From positions 1-58,785 of the forward strand of contig NZ_KB908394.1 of the NCBI RefSeq assembly GCF_000381005.1: a stretch of 58,785 bases of DNA, given 5' to 3'. The DNA comes from Selenomonas bovis DSM 23594. Lineage in GTDB: Bacteria > Bacillota > Negativicutes > Selenomonadales > Selenomonadaceae. Each line of letters starts with the position of its first letter. The stretch's first letter is position 1. Shown piece by piece: positions 50,952 to 58,785 of this stretch. Below the pieces are notes generated by a model, which searched no databases, was not told where the DNA came from, and saw nothing but the letters and a program-made list of their open reading frames with translations. Position numbers and translations under genes: made by a program.

Positions 50952-51118
50952 TTAAGGAACCATTGATTAATTCAGCACTCCGTCTTCACGCATCTGCACT
51001 CTCCTCCCATTGTCGACAAATCCTCGGCATAACCCGCTACGCTTTCGGTTTATCTCCTAGTGAGATACAGCGCATCCACGCAAATCCGGAGCACCTCATT
51101 TGATCAGTGCTTCCCTAA
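50952..51118. mobile_element. MITE-like element, copy B (167 bp, most complete)
   Basis: Left end TTAAGGAACCATTGATTAAT; right end TGATCAGTGCTTCCCTAA, whose complement starts TTAGGGAAGCACTGATCA. The interior matches copy A in reverse orientation. No reading frame of note. Confidence 0.75.
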
Positions 51119-51137
51119 GTGACGTAACACACGAACG

Positions 51138-51181
51138 CAAAAAAATAGCGGGCACGGCAATCATCTGCTGCCGTGCCCGCT
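51138..51181 (-). terminator. Terminator of metG-tatD
   Basis: Minus strand AGCGGGCACGGCA pairs perfectly with TGCCGTGCCCGCT over a 9-base loop, then ATTTTTTT. Confidence 0.93.
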
Positions 51182-51216
51182 CTGGGCAAATCATTGGTGG
51201 GCAAATGCCCCATATA

Positions 51217-52017
51217 TCAGTGAGTTTTTCCCAATCCGTAGAGCGTCTCCGCGTTCCGCGTCGTGGCTGCCGCTACCTCCGCGAGCGTCAGGCCGCGCAG
51301 CGCCGCGACCTTTTCCGCGACGTAGCGCACGAAGGCCGGCTCGTTGCGCTTGCCGCGCATGGGGACGGGCGCCATGTAGGGCGCGTCCGTCTCGACGAGC
51401 AGGCGATCGAGCGGCATCGCGCGCACGATCTCAGGGAGCTTCGCCGCGTTCTTGAATGTGAGCGGCCCGTCGACGCCGAGGTAGAGCCCCAGACGCAGGA
51501 ACTCGCACGCCATCTCGCGGCTGCCCGAGTAGCAGTGAAGGACAGCGGGGATGCCGCGCCCCTCGCGTTTCAGGATGGCGAGCGTGTCACCGTGCGCCTC
51601 GCGGTCGTGGATGCAGACGGGCAGGTGCAGCTGGCGCGCGAGGTCGAGCTGCCGGATGAAGATGCGCCGCTGCAACGCGCGCTGCGCCTCGTCCTTCACC
51701 CAGTAGTAGTCGAGGCCGATCTCGCCGATGCAGACGACCTCGGGGCGCGCGGCCCACGCCGCGAGCCGCGCGTCGTCCGCCGCCGTCATCTCGTAGGCTT
51801 CCTCCGGATGGATGCCGACGCCCGCGTAAAGCCCCGCGTGGGAGGCCGCGAGCGTCACGGCGCGCTCAGAGCTCTCCAGCGTATCGCCCATGTTGATGAG
51901 GCGCGTGACGCCTGCCGCGCGGGCGCGCGCGATGGTCTCCTCGACGTCCGCAGCGAACTTCTCGTCGTTGAGGTGCGTGTGCGTGTCGACGAGCGCGATG
52001 GCCGCCTCCTCCGCCAT
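51217..52017 (-). CDS. tatD: TatD family metal-dependent DNase
   Basis: TIM-barrel hydrolase, 266 residues. DTHTHLND, GEIGLDYYW, CIHDREAHGD, HCYSG and ETDAP are the five metal-site motifs. TatD enzymes act as 3'-5' exonucleases or D-aminoacyl hydrolases. The ATG overlaps the metG stop (TGATG), matching the metS-yabD order in Bacillus. Confidence 0.94.
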   Translation of the reverse strand: MAEEAAIALVDTHTHLNDEKFAADVEETIARARAAGVTRLINMGDTLESSERAVTLAASHAGLYAGVGIHPEEAYEMTAADDARLAAWAARPEVVCIGEIGLDYYWVKDEAQRALQRRIFIRQLDLARQLHLPVCIHDREAHGDTLAILKREGRGIPAVLHCYSGSREMACEFLRLGLYLGVDGPLTFKNAAKLPEIVRAMPLDRLLVETDAPYMAPVPMRGKRNEPAFVRYVAEKVAALRGLTLAEVAAATTRNAETLYGLGKTH

Positions 52018-53978
52018 CAGCGGACCTCCGTGCCGGCCGGCATATCGACCTCGAGAATCTTGAGATCCTTGCCGTCGCCGGCCGCGAGGATCATGCCCTC
52101 CGAGCGCACGCCGCGCAGCTTTGCGGGCTTGAGATTCGCGACGAGCACGACGTGCTTGCCGACGAGGTCCGCGGGCGCGTACCAGGGCGCGATGCCCGAG
52201 ACGACCTGACGCTCCGGCACGCCCTCGCCGAGGGAGAGCGTGAGCTTCAGCAGCTTGTCCGCCTTTGGCACGGGCTCGGCCGCCTTGACCTCCGCGACGC
52301 GCAGCTGCACCTTGCCGAACGTGTCGATGGAGATGATGCCCTCAGGCAGCGCCTCCTGCGCCTGCTTGTCTTTCTTGTCCTTTTTCTCTTTCTTCTCCTG
52401 CTTTGCGGCTGCGGACTGCGGCGCAGCTTCTTCCTTTTCCACCTCGATGCGCGGGAAGAGCTGCTCCGGCGTGCCGACATGGAGCCCCGCGGGCACGCCG
52501 CCCCACTGCTCGATGTCCTCCGTGCGGACGCTCGCGAAGTCCTGCGCGAGACCGAGCTGCTGCCAGATGCGCACGGCCGTCGTCGGCATGAACGGCGAGA
52601 TGAGCACGCTGATGACGCGCAGCGCCTCTGTGAGATTGTAGAGCACGTTCGCGAGCTCCTGCTCCTTCGCGGGATCCTTCGCGAGCGCCCACGGCGCCGT
52701 CTCGTCGATGTACTTGTTCGCGCGGCTGATGAACGCCCAGACCTTCTTGATGGTCAGCGAGAGCTGCATGTCCTCCATGTTCTTCTCGAAGAACGCCACC
52801 GTCTCGCGCGCGTCTTCCTTGAGCGAGCGGTCGACATCGCTCTCGCCCGCAGGTGCCTTGACTACGCCGCCCTGGAATTTCAGCGTCATCGAGAGCGTGC
52901 GGTGCAGCAGATTGCCGAGATCGTTCGCGAGGTCGCTGTTGATGCGTCCGATGAGCGCGTCGCGCGAGAAGTTGCCGTCCTGCCCGAGGTTGATCTCGCG
53001 CAGCAGGAAATAGCGGATGGCATCGGCGCCGAACTCGTCGATGAGGCCGATGGGATCGACGACGTTGCCCTTCGACTTGCTCATCTTGTCACCGTCGACG
53101 ATGAGCCAGCCGTGGCCGTAGACCTTCTTCGGCAGCGGCAGATCGAGCGCCATGAGGATGCACGGCCAGATGATCGTATGGAAGCGCACGATCTCCTTGC
53201 CGACGAGGTGGAGGTCTGCCGGCCAGTATTTCTGGAACATCTCCGGGTTGTCGAGGTAGCCGATCGGCGTGAGATAGTTCGTGAGCGCGTCGAACCAGAC
53301 GTAGATGACGTGCTTCGGGTCGATGGGCACGGGGATGCCCCAGTTGAACGACGTGCGGCTGATGCAGAGGTCGTCGAGCCCCTGCTTGATGAAATTGATC
53401 ATCTCGTTGCGGCGCGACACAGGCTGGATGAAATCAGGATGCTCCTCGATGTACTGGAGCACGCGATCCTGGTATTTGCTCATCTTGAAGAAATACGCTT
53501 CCTCCGCGACCTCCTGCACCGGGCGATGGCAGTCCGGGCAGCAGCCATTCTCGTCGAGCTGGTGTTCCGTCCAGTAGCTCTCGCAGGGCGTGCAGTAGAG
53601 TCCCTTGTACTCGCCCTTATAGATGTCGCCCTTCGCGTAGATGCGGCGGAAAATCTCCTGAACGACGCGCTCGTGGCGCTTCTGCGTCGTGCGGATGAAA
53701 TCATCGTTGCTGATGGAGAGGCGTTTCCAGAGGTTCTGGAAGCCCGCGACGATCTTGTCCGTGTACTCGATGGGCGTCACGCCCGCCTCCTCGGCCTTCT
53801 GCTGGATCTTGAGCCCGTGCTCATCAGAGCCCGTGAGGAAGAAGACATCGTCCCCCTCGAGGCGGTGGAACCGCGCGATGGCATCGGCAATCGTCGTGCA
53901 GTAGGCGTGGCCGATGTGGAGCTTCGCGCTCGGATAATAGATCGGCGTCGTGATATAGAATGGTTTCTTCTCGTGCAT
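52017..53978 (-). CDS. metG: Methionyl-tRNA synthetase with C-terminal tRNA-binding domain
   Basis: Charges tRNA-Met. HIGH (21-24) and KMSKS (298-302) are intact; the zinc knuckle has Cys129, 132, 147 and 150. A Lys/Glu/Ala linker (QEKKEKKDKKDKQAQ, about 530-545) joins a C-terminal OB-fold tRNA-binding domain (GKVQLRVAEVKAAEPVPKADKLLKLTL), used for dimerisation. At 653 residues it is standard. I use the ATG at 53978 with AGGGAGG upstream. The promoter has TATAAT (54031-54036). The leader of about 45 bases is too short for a T-box or SAM riboswitch. Confidence 0.97.
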   Translation of the reverse strand: MHEKKPFYITTPIYYPSAKLHIGHAYCTTIADAIARFHRLEGDDVFFLTGSDEHGLKIQQKAEEAGVTPIEYTDKIVAGFQNLWKRLSISNDDFIRTTQKRHERVVQEIFRRIYAKGDIYKGEYKGLYCTPCESYWTEHQLDENGCCPDCHRPVQEVAEEAYFFKMSKYQDRVLQYIEEHPDFIQPVSRRNEMINFIKQGLDDLCISRTSFNWGIPVPIDPKHVIYVWFDALTNYLTPIGYLDNPEMFQKYWPADLHLVGKEIVRFHTIIWPCILMALDLPLPKKVYGHGWLIVDGDKMSKSKGNVVDPIGLIDEFGADAIRYFLLREINLGQDGNFSRDALIGRINSDLANDLGNLLHRTLSMTLKFQGGVVKAPAGESDVDRSLKEDARETVAFFEKNMEDMQLSLTIKKVWAFISRANKYIDETAPWALAKDPAKEQELANVLYNLTEALRVISVLISPFMPTTAVRIWQQLGLAQDFASVRTEDIEQWGGVPAGLHVGTPEQLFPRIEVEKEEAAPQSAAAKQEKKEKKDKKDKQAQEALPEGIISIDTFGKVQLRVAEVKAAEPVPKADKLLKLTLSLGEGVPERQVVSGIAPWYAPADLVGKHVVLVANLKPAKLRGVRSEGMILAAGDGKDLKILEVDMPAGTEVR

Positions 53979-54052
53979 ATATGTTCCTCCCTTGGCGTCC
54001 GCAAATGAAACGGGCGCATATATGGTCTTTATTATATACCATTTGTCGCATG

Positions 54053-54085
54053 AAAAAAAGGAGCAGCGCACTTGGCGTCTGCTCC
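54053..54085 (-). terminator. Terminator of the yaaR-to-rsmI operon
   Basis: Minus strand GGAGCAG pairs with CTGCTCC across a 12-base loop, followed by seven T. It separates rsmI from metG, so metG needs its own promoter. Confidence 0.85.
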
Positions 54086-54146
54086 CTGCTTCCTATTTCC
54101 GCTGCGGAAAGCGCTCCATATTCCGCACCAATCCGGCACATCCTGC

Positions 54147-55028
54147 TCACCGCTCCTCGGCGAGCACGCGCTGATAGACCTCCCGCCTGCTGATGCCGAG
54201 ATCCTTCGCCGTCTGGCGCATGGCCTCCTTCTTCGGCAACCCCTGCGCGAGATAGTGCGCGTAGAGCTCTGTGGGCGCCATCTGCTGCGCCGCTGCCGTC
54301 TCGCCCGCCTCCTCCGCCGCGCCCGCGACGACGATGACGTACTCGCCGCGCGGCTGTTCCGCCGCGTAGCGCGCGCAAAGCTGCCCGAGGCTGCCGCGCA
54401 CGAACTCCTCGAAGCGCTTCGTGAGCTCGCGCCCGAGCGCCGCCTGCCGCTCCTCTCCGAGCACCGCCGCGAGCGCGGCGAGCGTCGCGCGCAGATGGTG
54501 CGGCGCCTCGTAGAAGATCAGCGTATCGCGCCGCGACCGCACCTCCTCGAGCACCTCGCGCTGCCTCTTCGCCGTCTTCGGCAGGAAGCCGACGAACGTG
54601 AAGCGCGTCGTATCGAGCCCAGAGCAGATGAGCGCCGAAAGGCCCGCGTTCGCGCCTGGGAGCGGCGAGACGCGGATGCCCGCCGCAATCGCGAGCTGCG
54701 CGAGATGGCTGCCGGGATCACAGATGCCCGGCAACCCCGCGTCGCTCACGCAGACGAGGTCATGCCCCGCGGCGAGCCAGGCGATGAGCTCCGGCCCCTT
54801 CGTCTCCTTGTTGTGCTCGTGGTAGCTCGTGAGCCGCGTATGGATATCGAAATGCGTGAGGAGCTGGCGCGTGTGGCGCGTATCCTCCGCCGCGATGAGC
54901 TCCGCCTCGCGGAGCACGCGCAGCGCGCGCAACGTCATGTCCTCGAGATTGCCGATGGGCGTCGCGCAGAGGTAGAGCGTCCCCTGCTGCCCCTCCGTTT
55001 TCGCTGCAATGTCTGTTGCTGCCGTCAT
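54147..55028 (-). CDS. rsmI: 16S rRNA (cytidine1402-2'-O)-methyltransferase
   Basis: SAM enzyme of the tetrapyrrole-methylase fold. GTLYLCATPIGNLEDMTLRAL, EDTRHTRQLL, YHEHN, VSDAGLPGICDPG and FVGFLPK are diagnostic. 293 residues, normal. The ATG overlaps the trmN6 stop (ATGA). Its last part has a helical domain ending PKKEAMRQTAKDLGISRREVY, probable rRNA contact. Confidence 0.96.
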   Translation of the reverse strand: MTAATDIAAKTEGQQGTLYLCATPIGNLEDMTLRALRVLREAELIAAEDTRHTRQLLTHFDIHTRLTSYHEHNKETKGPELIAWLAAGHDLVCVSDAGLPGICDPGSHLAQLAIAAGIRVSPLPGANAGLSALICSGLDTTRFTFVGFLPKTAKRQREVLEEVRSRRDTLIFYEAPHHLRATLAALAAVLGEERQAALGRELTKRFEEFVRGSLGQLCARYAAEQPRGEYVIVVAGAAEEAGETAAAQQMAPTELYAHYLAQGLPKKEAMRQTAKDLGISRREVYQRVLAEER

Positions 55029-55777
55029 TCTGCCTGTCCCTCCCTGCCGTAGATATCCAGGATCTCCTCTGTGTAGCTGCCGTCTGCCGCATGGACGATA
55101 AGCGGCGGCGCGACGCGCAGCCCGCCGGGCGCGGCGCCTACGACGGCCTCGATGAGCACCATGTTCGGCGCCTTCGCCGCCTTCGGCTGTACGAAGCGCA
55201 GCCGCTTCGCCTCCATCTGGTGCGCGTGCAGCGCGACGAGGATCTCGCCGAGGCGCTCCGGCAGATGCACGAGGGCGAAATGGCCGCCGTAGCGCAGCGC
55301 GTACCGCGCGGCAGCGACGACATCCGCAAGCGTCGCCGTGATTTCATGACGCGCGCGCGCGATGCCCTGGAGGCGGCTGATCTCCCCCTGGCACACAGGG
55401 CGGTAGGGAGGATTCGCGAGCACCCAGTCGAACGACTCCGCGGCGTAGAGCGAGCGGATTGCGCGGTAGTCCCCCTGCCGTACGCGGATCTTCTCCTCAA
55501 GCTCATTCATCCAGACGTTGCGCGCGGCGATGTCCGCCATGACGGGCGAGAGCTCCACGGCGTCAACGCTGCGCACCGCATCCGCGATGAGTAGCGGAAT
55601 CACGCCCGTGCCCGTGCCGAGCTCGAGCACGCGCGCGCGCGGCGAAAACGCAGGAAAATGAGCGAGCAGCACAGCATCCAGGGAAAAGCAGAACTCCTGC
55701 GTATTCTGGATGATGTGCCGCCCGCTCCTCATCAAATCGTCCAGCCGCTCGTGTTCCTTCAGGCTGGGCGTCCTCAT
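55025..55777 (-). CDS. trmN6: tRNA1(Val) A37 N6-methyltransferase-like protein (YabB)
   Basis: Class I SAM methyltransferase, 250 residues. VLELGTGTGVIPLLIADA is the SAM loop and DWVLANPPY holds the NPPY catalytic motif for adenine N6. It lies between ricT and rsmI as YabB does in Bacillus. It overlaps both neighbours by ATGA. Confidence 0.9.
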   Translation of the reverse strand: MRTPSLKEHERLDDLMRSGRHIIQNTQEFCFSLDAVLLAHFPAFSPRARVLELGTGTGVIPLLIADAVRSVDAVELSPVMADIAARNVWMNELEEKIRVRQGDYRAIRSLYAAESFDWVLANPPYRPVCQGEISRLQGIARARHEITATLADVVAAARYALRYGGHFALVHLPERLGEILVALHAHQMEAKRLRFVQPKAAKAPNMVLIEAVVGAAPGGLRVAPPLIVHAADGSYTEEILDIYGREGQAE

Positions 55778-56934
55778 TCCTTCTTTTCCTCCCCGTCCTG
55801 CGCGGCATGCGGCTGGCGGTCGCGCGGACGGCGGCGACGGCTGCGGTGCTCACTCTCGCCGCGTTCGCCGCGCGGCTGGCCCTCCCGGGGTCTCGCGCTG
55901 CGCGGCTGACCGTCCCGCGTCTCGTGCGGACGGCGGCTGCGCCGCCTGCGGCCGCTCTTGCGCTCACCGGACTCACCCTCGCCGCGCGCATGCTCCTGCG
56001 CGCCCGTGTGCTCGCGCGAATGGCGCGGGCGGCGTGGCCCGCGCTTCTCCGTCGGCTGGCCGTCTTCCTTCTCCCCGTGCGCAGGCTGCGCCGCTGCCGC
56101 AGCGGCCGCCTCCTCCGGATCTTTCTCCACGACATCCTCCCAGGCCGCCACGATCGTACGGCCATTCAGCAAGAGGATCGTTGCCGAGCGTCGCTGTCCG
56201 TTCGTCGAGATGACCTTGCCATCGCCCTCGATGGTCGCTACGATGCTCCCCTGCTGCGGCTCCTGCACCACTGCCTTCTTGGGGCAGTGACCGCCGCAGT
56301 AGCAGTTGCTCTCGTACTTGAGGCAGCACATGAGCCTGCCGCAGATTCCCGAGATCTTCGTCGGATTCAGCGAGAGATTCTGCTCCTTCGCCATGCGGAT
56401 GGACACCGGCTCGAAGTCTCCGAGGAACGTCGCGCAGCAGAGCGGTCGGCCGCAGCAGCCGATGCCGCCCATGAGCTTCGCCTCGTCACGCACGCCGATC
56501 TGCCGCAGCTCGATGCGCGTGCGGAACACAGACGCGAGGTCCTTGACGAGCTCGCGGAAGTCCACGCGCCCGTCTGCCGTGAAGTAAAAGACAATTTTAT
56601 TCACATCGAACGTATACTCCACATCGACGAGCTTCATCTCGAGATGATGCGCCGCGATTTTCTGCTCGCAGATCGCGAAGGCTTCCTGCTCGCGCCGATG
56701 GTTTTCCTCCACCTTGCGCGCGTCCGCCTCCGTCGCCTTGCGATGCACTACCTTGAGCGGCAGCACGACCTCCTCATCCGGCACCTCGCGCGGCCCGATG
56801 ACGGTCTTGCCATACTCCACGCCACGTGCCGTCTCGACGATGACATCATCGCCGGGCACGATCTCGAGCTTTCCTGGGCTGAAATAATATATCTTGCCCG
56901 CTTTCTTGAAGCGGACGCCAATGACTGTCTGCAT
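55774..56934 (-). CDS. ricT: RicT / PSP1 domain protein with a long Arg-rich tail
   Basis: The PSP1 domain (about 1-265) has the cysteine clusters GIGCCGRPLCCATFL, GICGRLMCCLKYESNCYCGG and the KISG segment. In Bacillus, RicT with RicA and RicF forms an Fe-S complex that directs RNase Y processing. The C-terminal 110 residues are a low-complexity Arg/Glu/Gly-rich tail (RRPRHSREHTGAQEHARG, SRRRRPRDRQPH) that most RicT lack. I chose the ATG at 56934, with GGAG 6 bases upstream; the ATG four codons earlier supplies that site. Two in-frame cysteine clusters make it a real metal binder. Confidence 0.92.
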   Translation of the reverse strand: MQTVIGVRFKKAGKIYYFSPGKLEIVPGDDVIVETARGVEYGKTVIGPREVPDEEVVLPLKVVHRKATEADARKVEENHRREQEAFAICEQKIAAHHLEMKLVDVEYTFDVNKIVFYFTADGRVDFRELVKDLASVFRTRIELRQIGVRDEAKLMGGIGCCGRPLCCATFLGDFEPVSIRMAKEQNLSLNPTKISGICGRLMCCLKYESNCYCGGHCPKKAVVQEPQQGSIVATIEGDGKVISTNGQRRSATILLLNGRTIVAAWEDVVEKDPEEAAAAAAAQPAHGEKEDGQPTEKRGPRRPRHSREHTGAQEHARGEGESGERKSGRRRRSRRPHETRDGQPRSARPREGQPRGERGESEHRSRRRRPRDRQPHAAQDGEEKKE

Positions 56935-56946
56935 ATTTTTCTCCAT

Positions 56947-57945
56947 CTATTGTTCCATACAGCGGAGGAAGAAGCCCTCCACCAGCAATCGCGTATTGAC
57001 ATTCGACAGCAGCCGATGCTGCGCCTCCTCCGTGAGCGCCACGAGCGCGAACACCCGCTGCTCCGAGTACTCAGAGAGCAGTGCAGCGAGCGCCTGCCGC
57101 AGATCCTTGTGGTAAAGGAGCGGGCTCGCGCCGTTGCCGTAAAGGACGAGCAGGTCTCGCAGCAGCGTATGGAAGCAGAGGAACCACTCGGAGAGCCGCT
57201 CCCTTGGCCATTCGCCCATAGCTGCGCCCCGCTCGAACACCCGCGCGGGCGTGAAGCGCGCACGCTCCCTGAGAAAGGCGAGCGCATCGTCGCGCAGCAT
57301 GAGGCCATCGTCCGCCTCGAGCGCCAGCGCGCGGGAAAAGCTCCCGTCAGAGAGGGAGGCCAGGCGCGCCGCATCCTGCGCTGAGATACCGCGCGCTTCG
57401 AGTGCCGCCGCGAGCTGCGCCTCCGGCAGCATGCCGAAACCGACCGTCATGCAACGGGAAATGATCGTATCGAGCAATGCCGTCTTTGCTGACGTCACGA
57501 GGATGAACGTCACAGCCCCCGACGGCTCCTCAAGCGTTTTCAAGAGGCCGTTCTCCGCCGCCTCATTCATGCACTGCGCATCATCGATGATGACGACGCG
57601 CCGACGGGAAAGCGTCGGCCGACGCGCCGCAGTCGTCTGCATCTGGCGGATTGCGTCGATGCGGATGTTTTGGACAGCCTTTCCCTCCGGATGCAGCTCC
57701 AGGAAATCCGGGTGAGCGCCATCCTCCGCGCGCAGCGCCCGGCAGGACGCGCAGCGCCCGCAGGGAAGCTCCCCCTCGCCGAGACAGAGCAGCGATGCCG
57801 CGAGCGCTCGCGCGACGCGGAGCTTGCCGACGCCCTCCGGGCCGCTAAAGAGCATCGCATGCGGCAGGCGTCCCTCGCGCAGCAGGGTCCGCAGGCGAGC
57901 GATGGCTCTCGTATGACCGATGATTTTATGCCAAGCGATTTCCAT
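56947..57945 (-). CDS. holB: DNA polymerase III delta' subunit
   Basis: Clamp-loader subunit. From the ATG at 57945 it starts MEIAWHKIIGHTRAIARLR, with the modified P-loop GPEGVGKLR (35-43), the zinc cysteines 54, 62, 65 and 68 (C.GEGELPCGRCASC), and the SRC finger in IISRCMTV. 332 residues. The ATG overlaps the yaaR stop (TGATG). A longer reading frame upstream is out-of-frame translation of yaaR. Confidence 0.94.
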   Translation of the reverse strand: MEIAWHKIIGHTRAIARLRTLLREGRLPHAMLFSGPEGVGKLRVARALAASLLCLGEGELPCGRCASCRALRAEDGAHPDFLELHPEGKAVQNIRIDAIRQMQTTAARRPTLSRRRVVIIDDAQCMNEAAENGLLKTLEEPSGAVTFILVTSAKTALLDTIISRCMTVGFGMLPEAQLAAALEARGISAQDAARLASLSDGSFSRALALEADDGLMLRDDALAFLRERARFTPARVFERGAAMGEWPRERLSEWFLCFHTLLRDLLVLYGNGASPLLYHKDLRQALAALLSEYSEQRVFALVALTEEAQHRLLSNVNTRLLVEGFFLRCMEQ

Positions 57946-58397
57946 CACATGTAGAGATCGACCAGCATGCCGCGGATGGCATCGTGGCTCGCGATGATAT
58001 CGAGCTGATCCGCCTGTCCGAGGCGGATCTTCTCCGCCATCTCCTCGAGCTTCTTGTCCACCTTGCGCACCGTCGTATAGACCTTCTGGCGTCCCATGCG
58101 GTCCCAACCCGCCTGCGTATGCAGCTCATACATATGGCTCACGGCCTCGCCTACGAAATTCTTGATGAGCGTACGGTAGCTCTTGAGCTCATCATACGTC
58201 GGCGTGCGCGACAGGCGCGCGCCCTGCTCGTCAATCTGCTGGAGCATCTTCTCGAGCTGCTCCGTACTGAAACTGTCCTGCTGGTCGAAAAGCTCCGCGC
58301 CAAAATCAGCATCGGCTCCCTGCGTTTTCTCATCGTGGTCATGCGCCATCGTAACAGAAGCACCATGCGGTGTCATTCCATCAATCTTCATCGGCAT
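57945..58397 (-). CDS. yaaR: YaaR family protein (DUF327)
   Basis: 150-residue helical protein of unknown function found next to holB in Firmicutes. The conserved core is LSRTPTYDELKSYRTLIKNFVGEAVSHMYELHTQAGWDRMGRQKVYTTVRKVDKKLEEMAEKI. First gene of yaaR-holB-ricT-trmN6-rsmI, just after the rRNA operon terminator. A GGGTGG site precedes the ATG. Confidence 0.9.
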   Translation of the reverse strand: MPMKIDGMTPHGASVTMAHDHDEKTQGADADFGAELFDQQDSFSTEQLEKMLQQIDEQGARLSRTPTYDELKSYRTLIKNFVGEAVSHMYELHTQAGWDRMGRQKVYTTVRKVDKKLEEMAEKIRLGQADQLDIIASHDAIRGMLVDLYM

Positions 58398-58447
58398 TCA
58401 TACCACCCGCTTTCTCCATGAATCAATCCGCTAAAACTCCACAATGA

Positions 58448-58476
58448 ATTATAGCAAAAGAAAAAGGAGCTTGCAA
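58448..58476 (-). promoter_or_regulatory. Promoter of the yaaR operon, overlapping the rRNA terminator
   Basis: Minus strand TTGCAA (58471-58476), 17-bp spacer, perfect TATAAT (58448-58453). The -35 hexamer is part of the loop and 3' arm of the 5S terminator hairpin. Confidence 0.7.
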
Positions 58477-58490
58477 TAAGCAAACTCCTT
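58457..58490 (-). terminator. Terminator of the rRNA operon
   Basis: Minus strand AAGGAGTTTGC pairs with GCAAGCTCCTT (one mismatch) around a 5-base loop, then TTTCTTTT. Confidence 0.88.
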
Positions 58491-58499
58491 CTTCAGCGA

Positions 58500-58616
58500 A
58501 CCGGCAACTTCCTATCCTCCCAGCCCGTCACCAGGCAAGTACTTTCGGCCTCTGGATGCTTAACTACTGTGTTCGGTATGGGAACAGGTGGATCCATCCA
58601 GGCATCATCACCGGAT
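58500..58616 (-). rRNA. rrf: 5S ribosomal RNA
   Basis: About 117 nt. The ends CCGGTGA and TTGCCGG form helix I. The conserved CCGAACACAGTAGTTAAG and GGATAGG-type segments are present in order. The precursor is the expected target of RNase M5 (27093-27641). Confidence 0.95.
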
Positions 58617-58709
58617 TTCTTATTGAGAGACATGTTCTCTCAAAACTATACAGAAGAAACTTCCTGACATTCTAGCCGTCCGATTCTCTCGGACTCGCTT
58701 CGTGGCTTG

Positions 58710-58785
58710 AAGATAAGCCCTCGACCTATTAGTAGCAGTCCGCTTCATGCCTCGCGGCACTTCCACTCCTGCCCTATCTACCTCG
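58710..58785 (-). rRNA. rrl: 23S ribosomal RNA, 3' end (continues beyond the window)
   Basis: The minus strand ends with the universal 23S tail segment CTACTAATAGGTCGAGGGCTT. Only the last 76 nt or so are in the window. The 23S-5S spacer (58617-58709) has a GAGAGA/TCTCTC hairpin. Confidence 0.93.

Noticed and set aside
53979-54052. T-box or SAM riboswitch before metG
   Set aside because: The leader after the -10 is only about 45 bases, too short for either.
1-58785. CRISPR array or prophage
   Set aside because: No regularly spaced identical repeats, no cas genes, and no phage structural or integrase genes were seen.

Overview
The window looks like chromosomal DNA of a GC-rich, Gram-negative-type Firmicute, most likely a Negativicute near Selenomonas or Mitsuokella. 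This is inferred from the mix of Bacillus/Clostridium-type housekeeping genes (RicT, YaaR, RNase M5, a YabE-like 3D protein, a DegS-like kinase), a GABA-to-4-hydroxybutyrate pair, a LevR/sigma-54 mannose-type PTS, and strong GC codon bias. No marker gene fixes the species.

Layout. 0.2-5.9 kb (minus strand): rimO-pncC-udk, an orphan solute-binding protein, and two universal stress proteins coupled to a degenerate GGDEF protein. 6.2-13.3 kb (plus): threonine ammonia-lyase, a lactate permease, and a MurNAc-6-P operon (murQ, murP-like PTS, mupG). 13.3-17 kb: an HD-GYP protein, an AzgA-type purine permease preceded by a frameshifted PAS-like reading frame, then 0.9 kb of duplicated promoters and a MITE. 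17-19.4 kb: an ArsR sensor, an NlpC/P60 wall hydrolase, and a deletion scar joining hsdR and hsdS pieces. 19.5-23.7 kb: 4-hydroxybutyrate dehydrogenase and GABA aminotransferase facing a PucR regulator. 24-31 kb (minus): an NhaC antiporter with a 57-residue Cys-rich partner, then a tightly overlapping chain histidine kinase-decarboxylase-tmk-rnmV-rsmA. 31.2-31.5 kb: a cluster of DnaA boxes. 31.5-35.5 kb: small genes, a five-tRNA operon and a GAF-GGDEF protein. 35.8-43 kb: sstT, a DUF362 ferredoxin protein, two membrane diguanylate cyclases and pfkA. 43.2-49 kb: a mannose-family PTS with a sigma-54 promoter and its LevR activator. 49-51.2 kb: a 3D-domain protein and a MITE nest holding wreckage of a type I secretion/RTX locus. 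51.2-58.4 kb: tatD-metG and rsmI-trmN6-ricT-holB-yaaR. The window ends in 5S rRNA and the 3' end of 23S rRNA on the minus strand.

How the genes work together. Four themes recur: fermentative metabolism (threonine deamination, lactate transport, GABA reduction, glycolysis fed by a PTS), cell-wall recycling (murQ-murP-mupG, NlpC/P60, 3D protein), c-di-GMP signalling (four GGDEF-type proteins, one degenerate, plus one HD-GYP), and translation and replication housekeeping. The Bacillus yaaO-tmk-yaaR-holB-ricT-trmN6-rsmI-metS-tatD-yabE-rnmV-ksgA neighbourhood is present but split in two, with about 18 kb of metabolic and signalling genes between the halves. Many start codons were moved from the longest possible ORF to an internal ATG with a properly spaced Shine-Dalgarno sequence.
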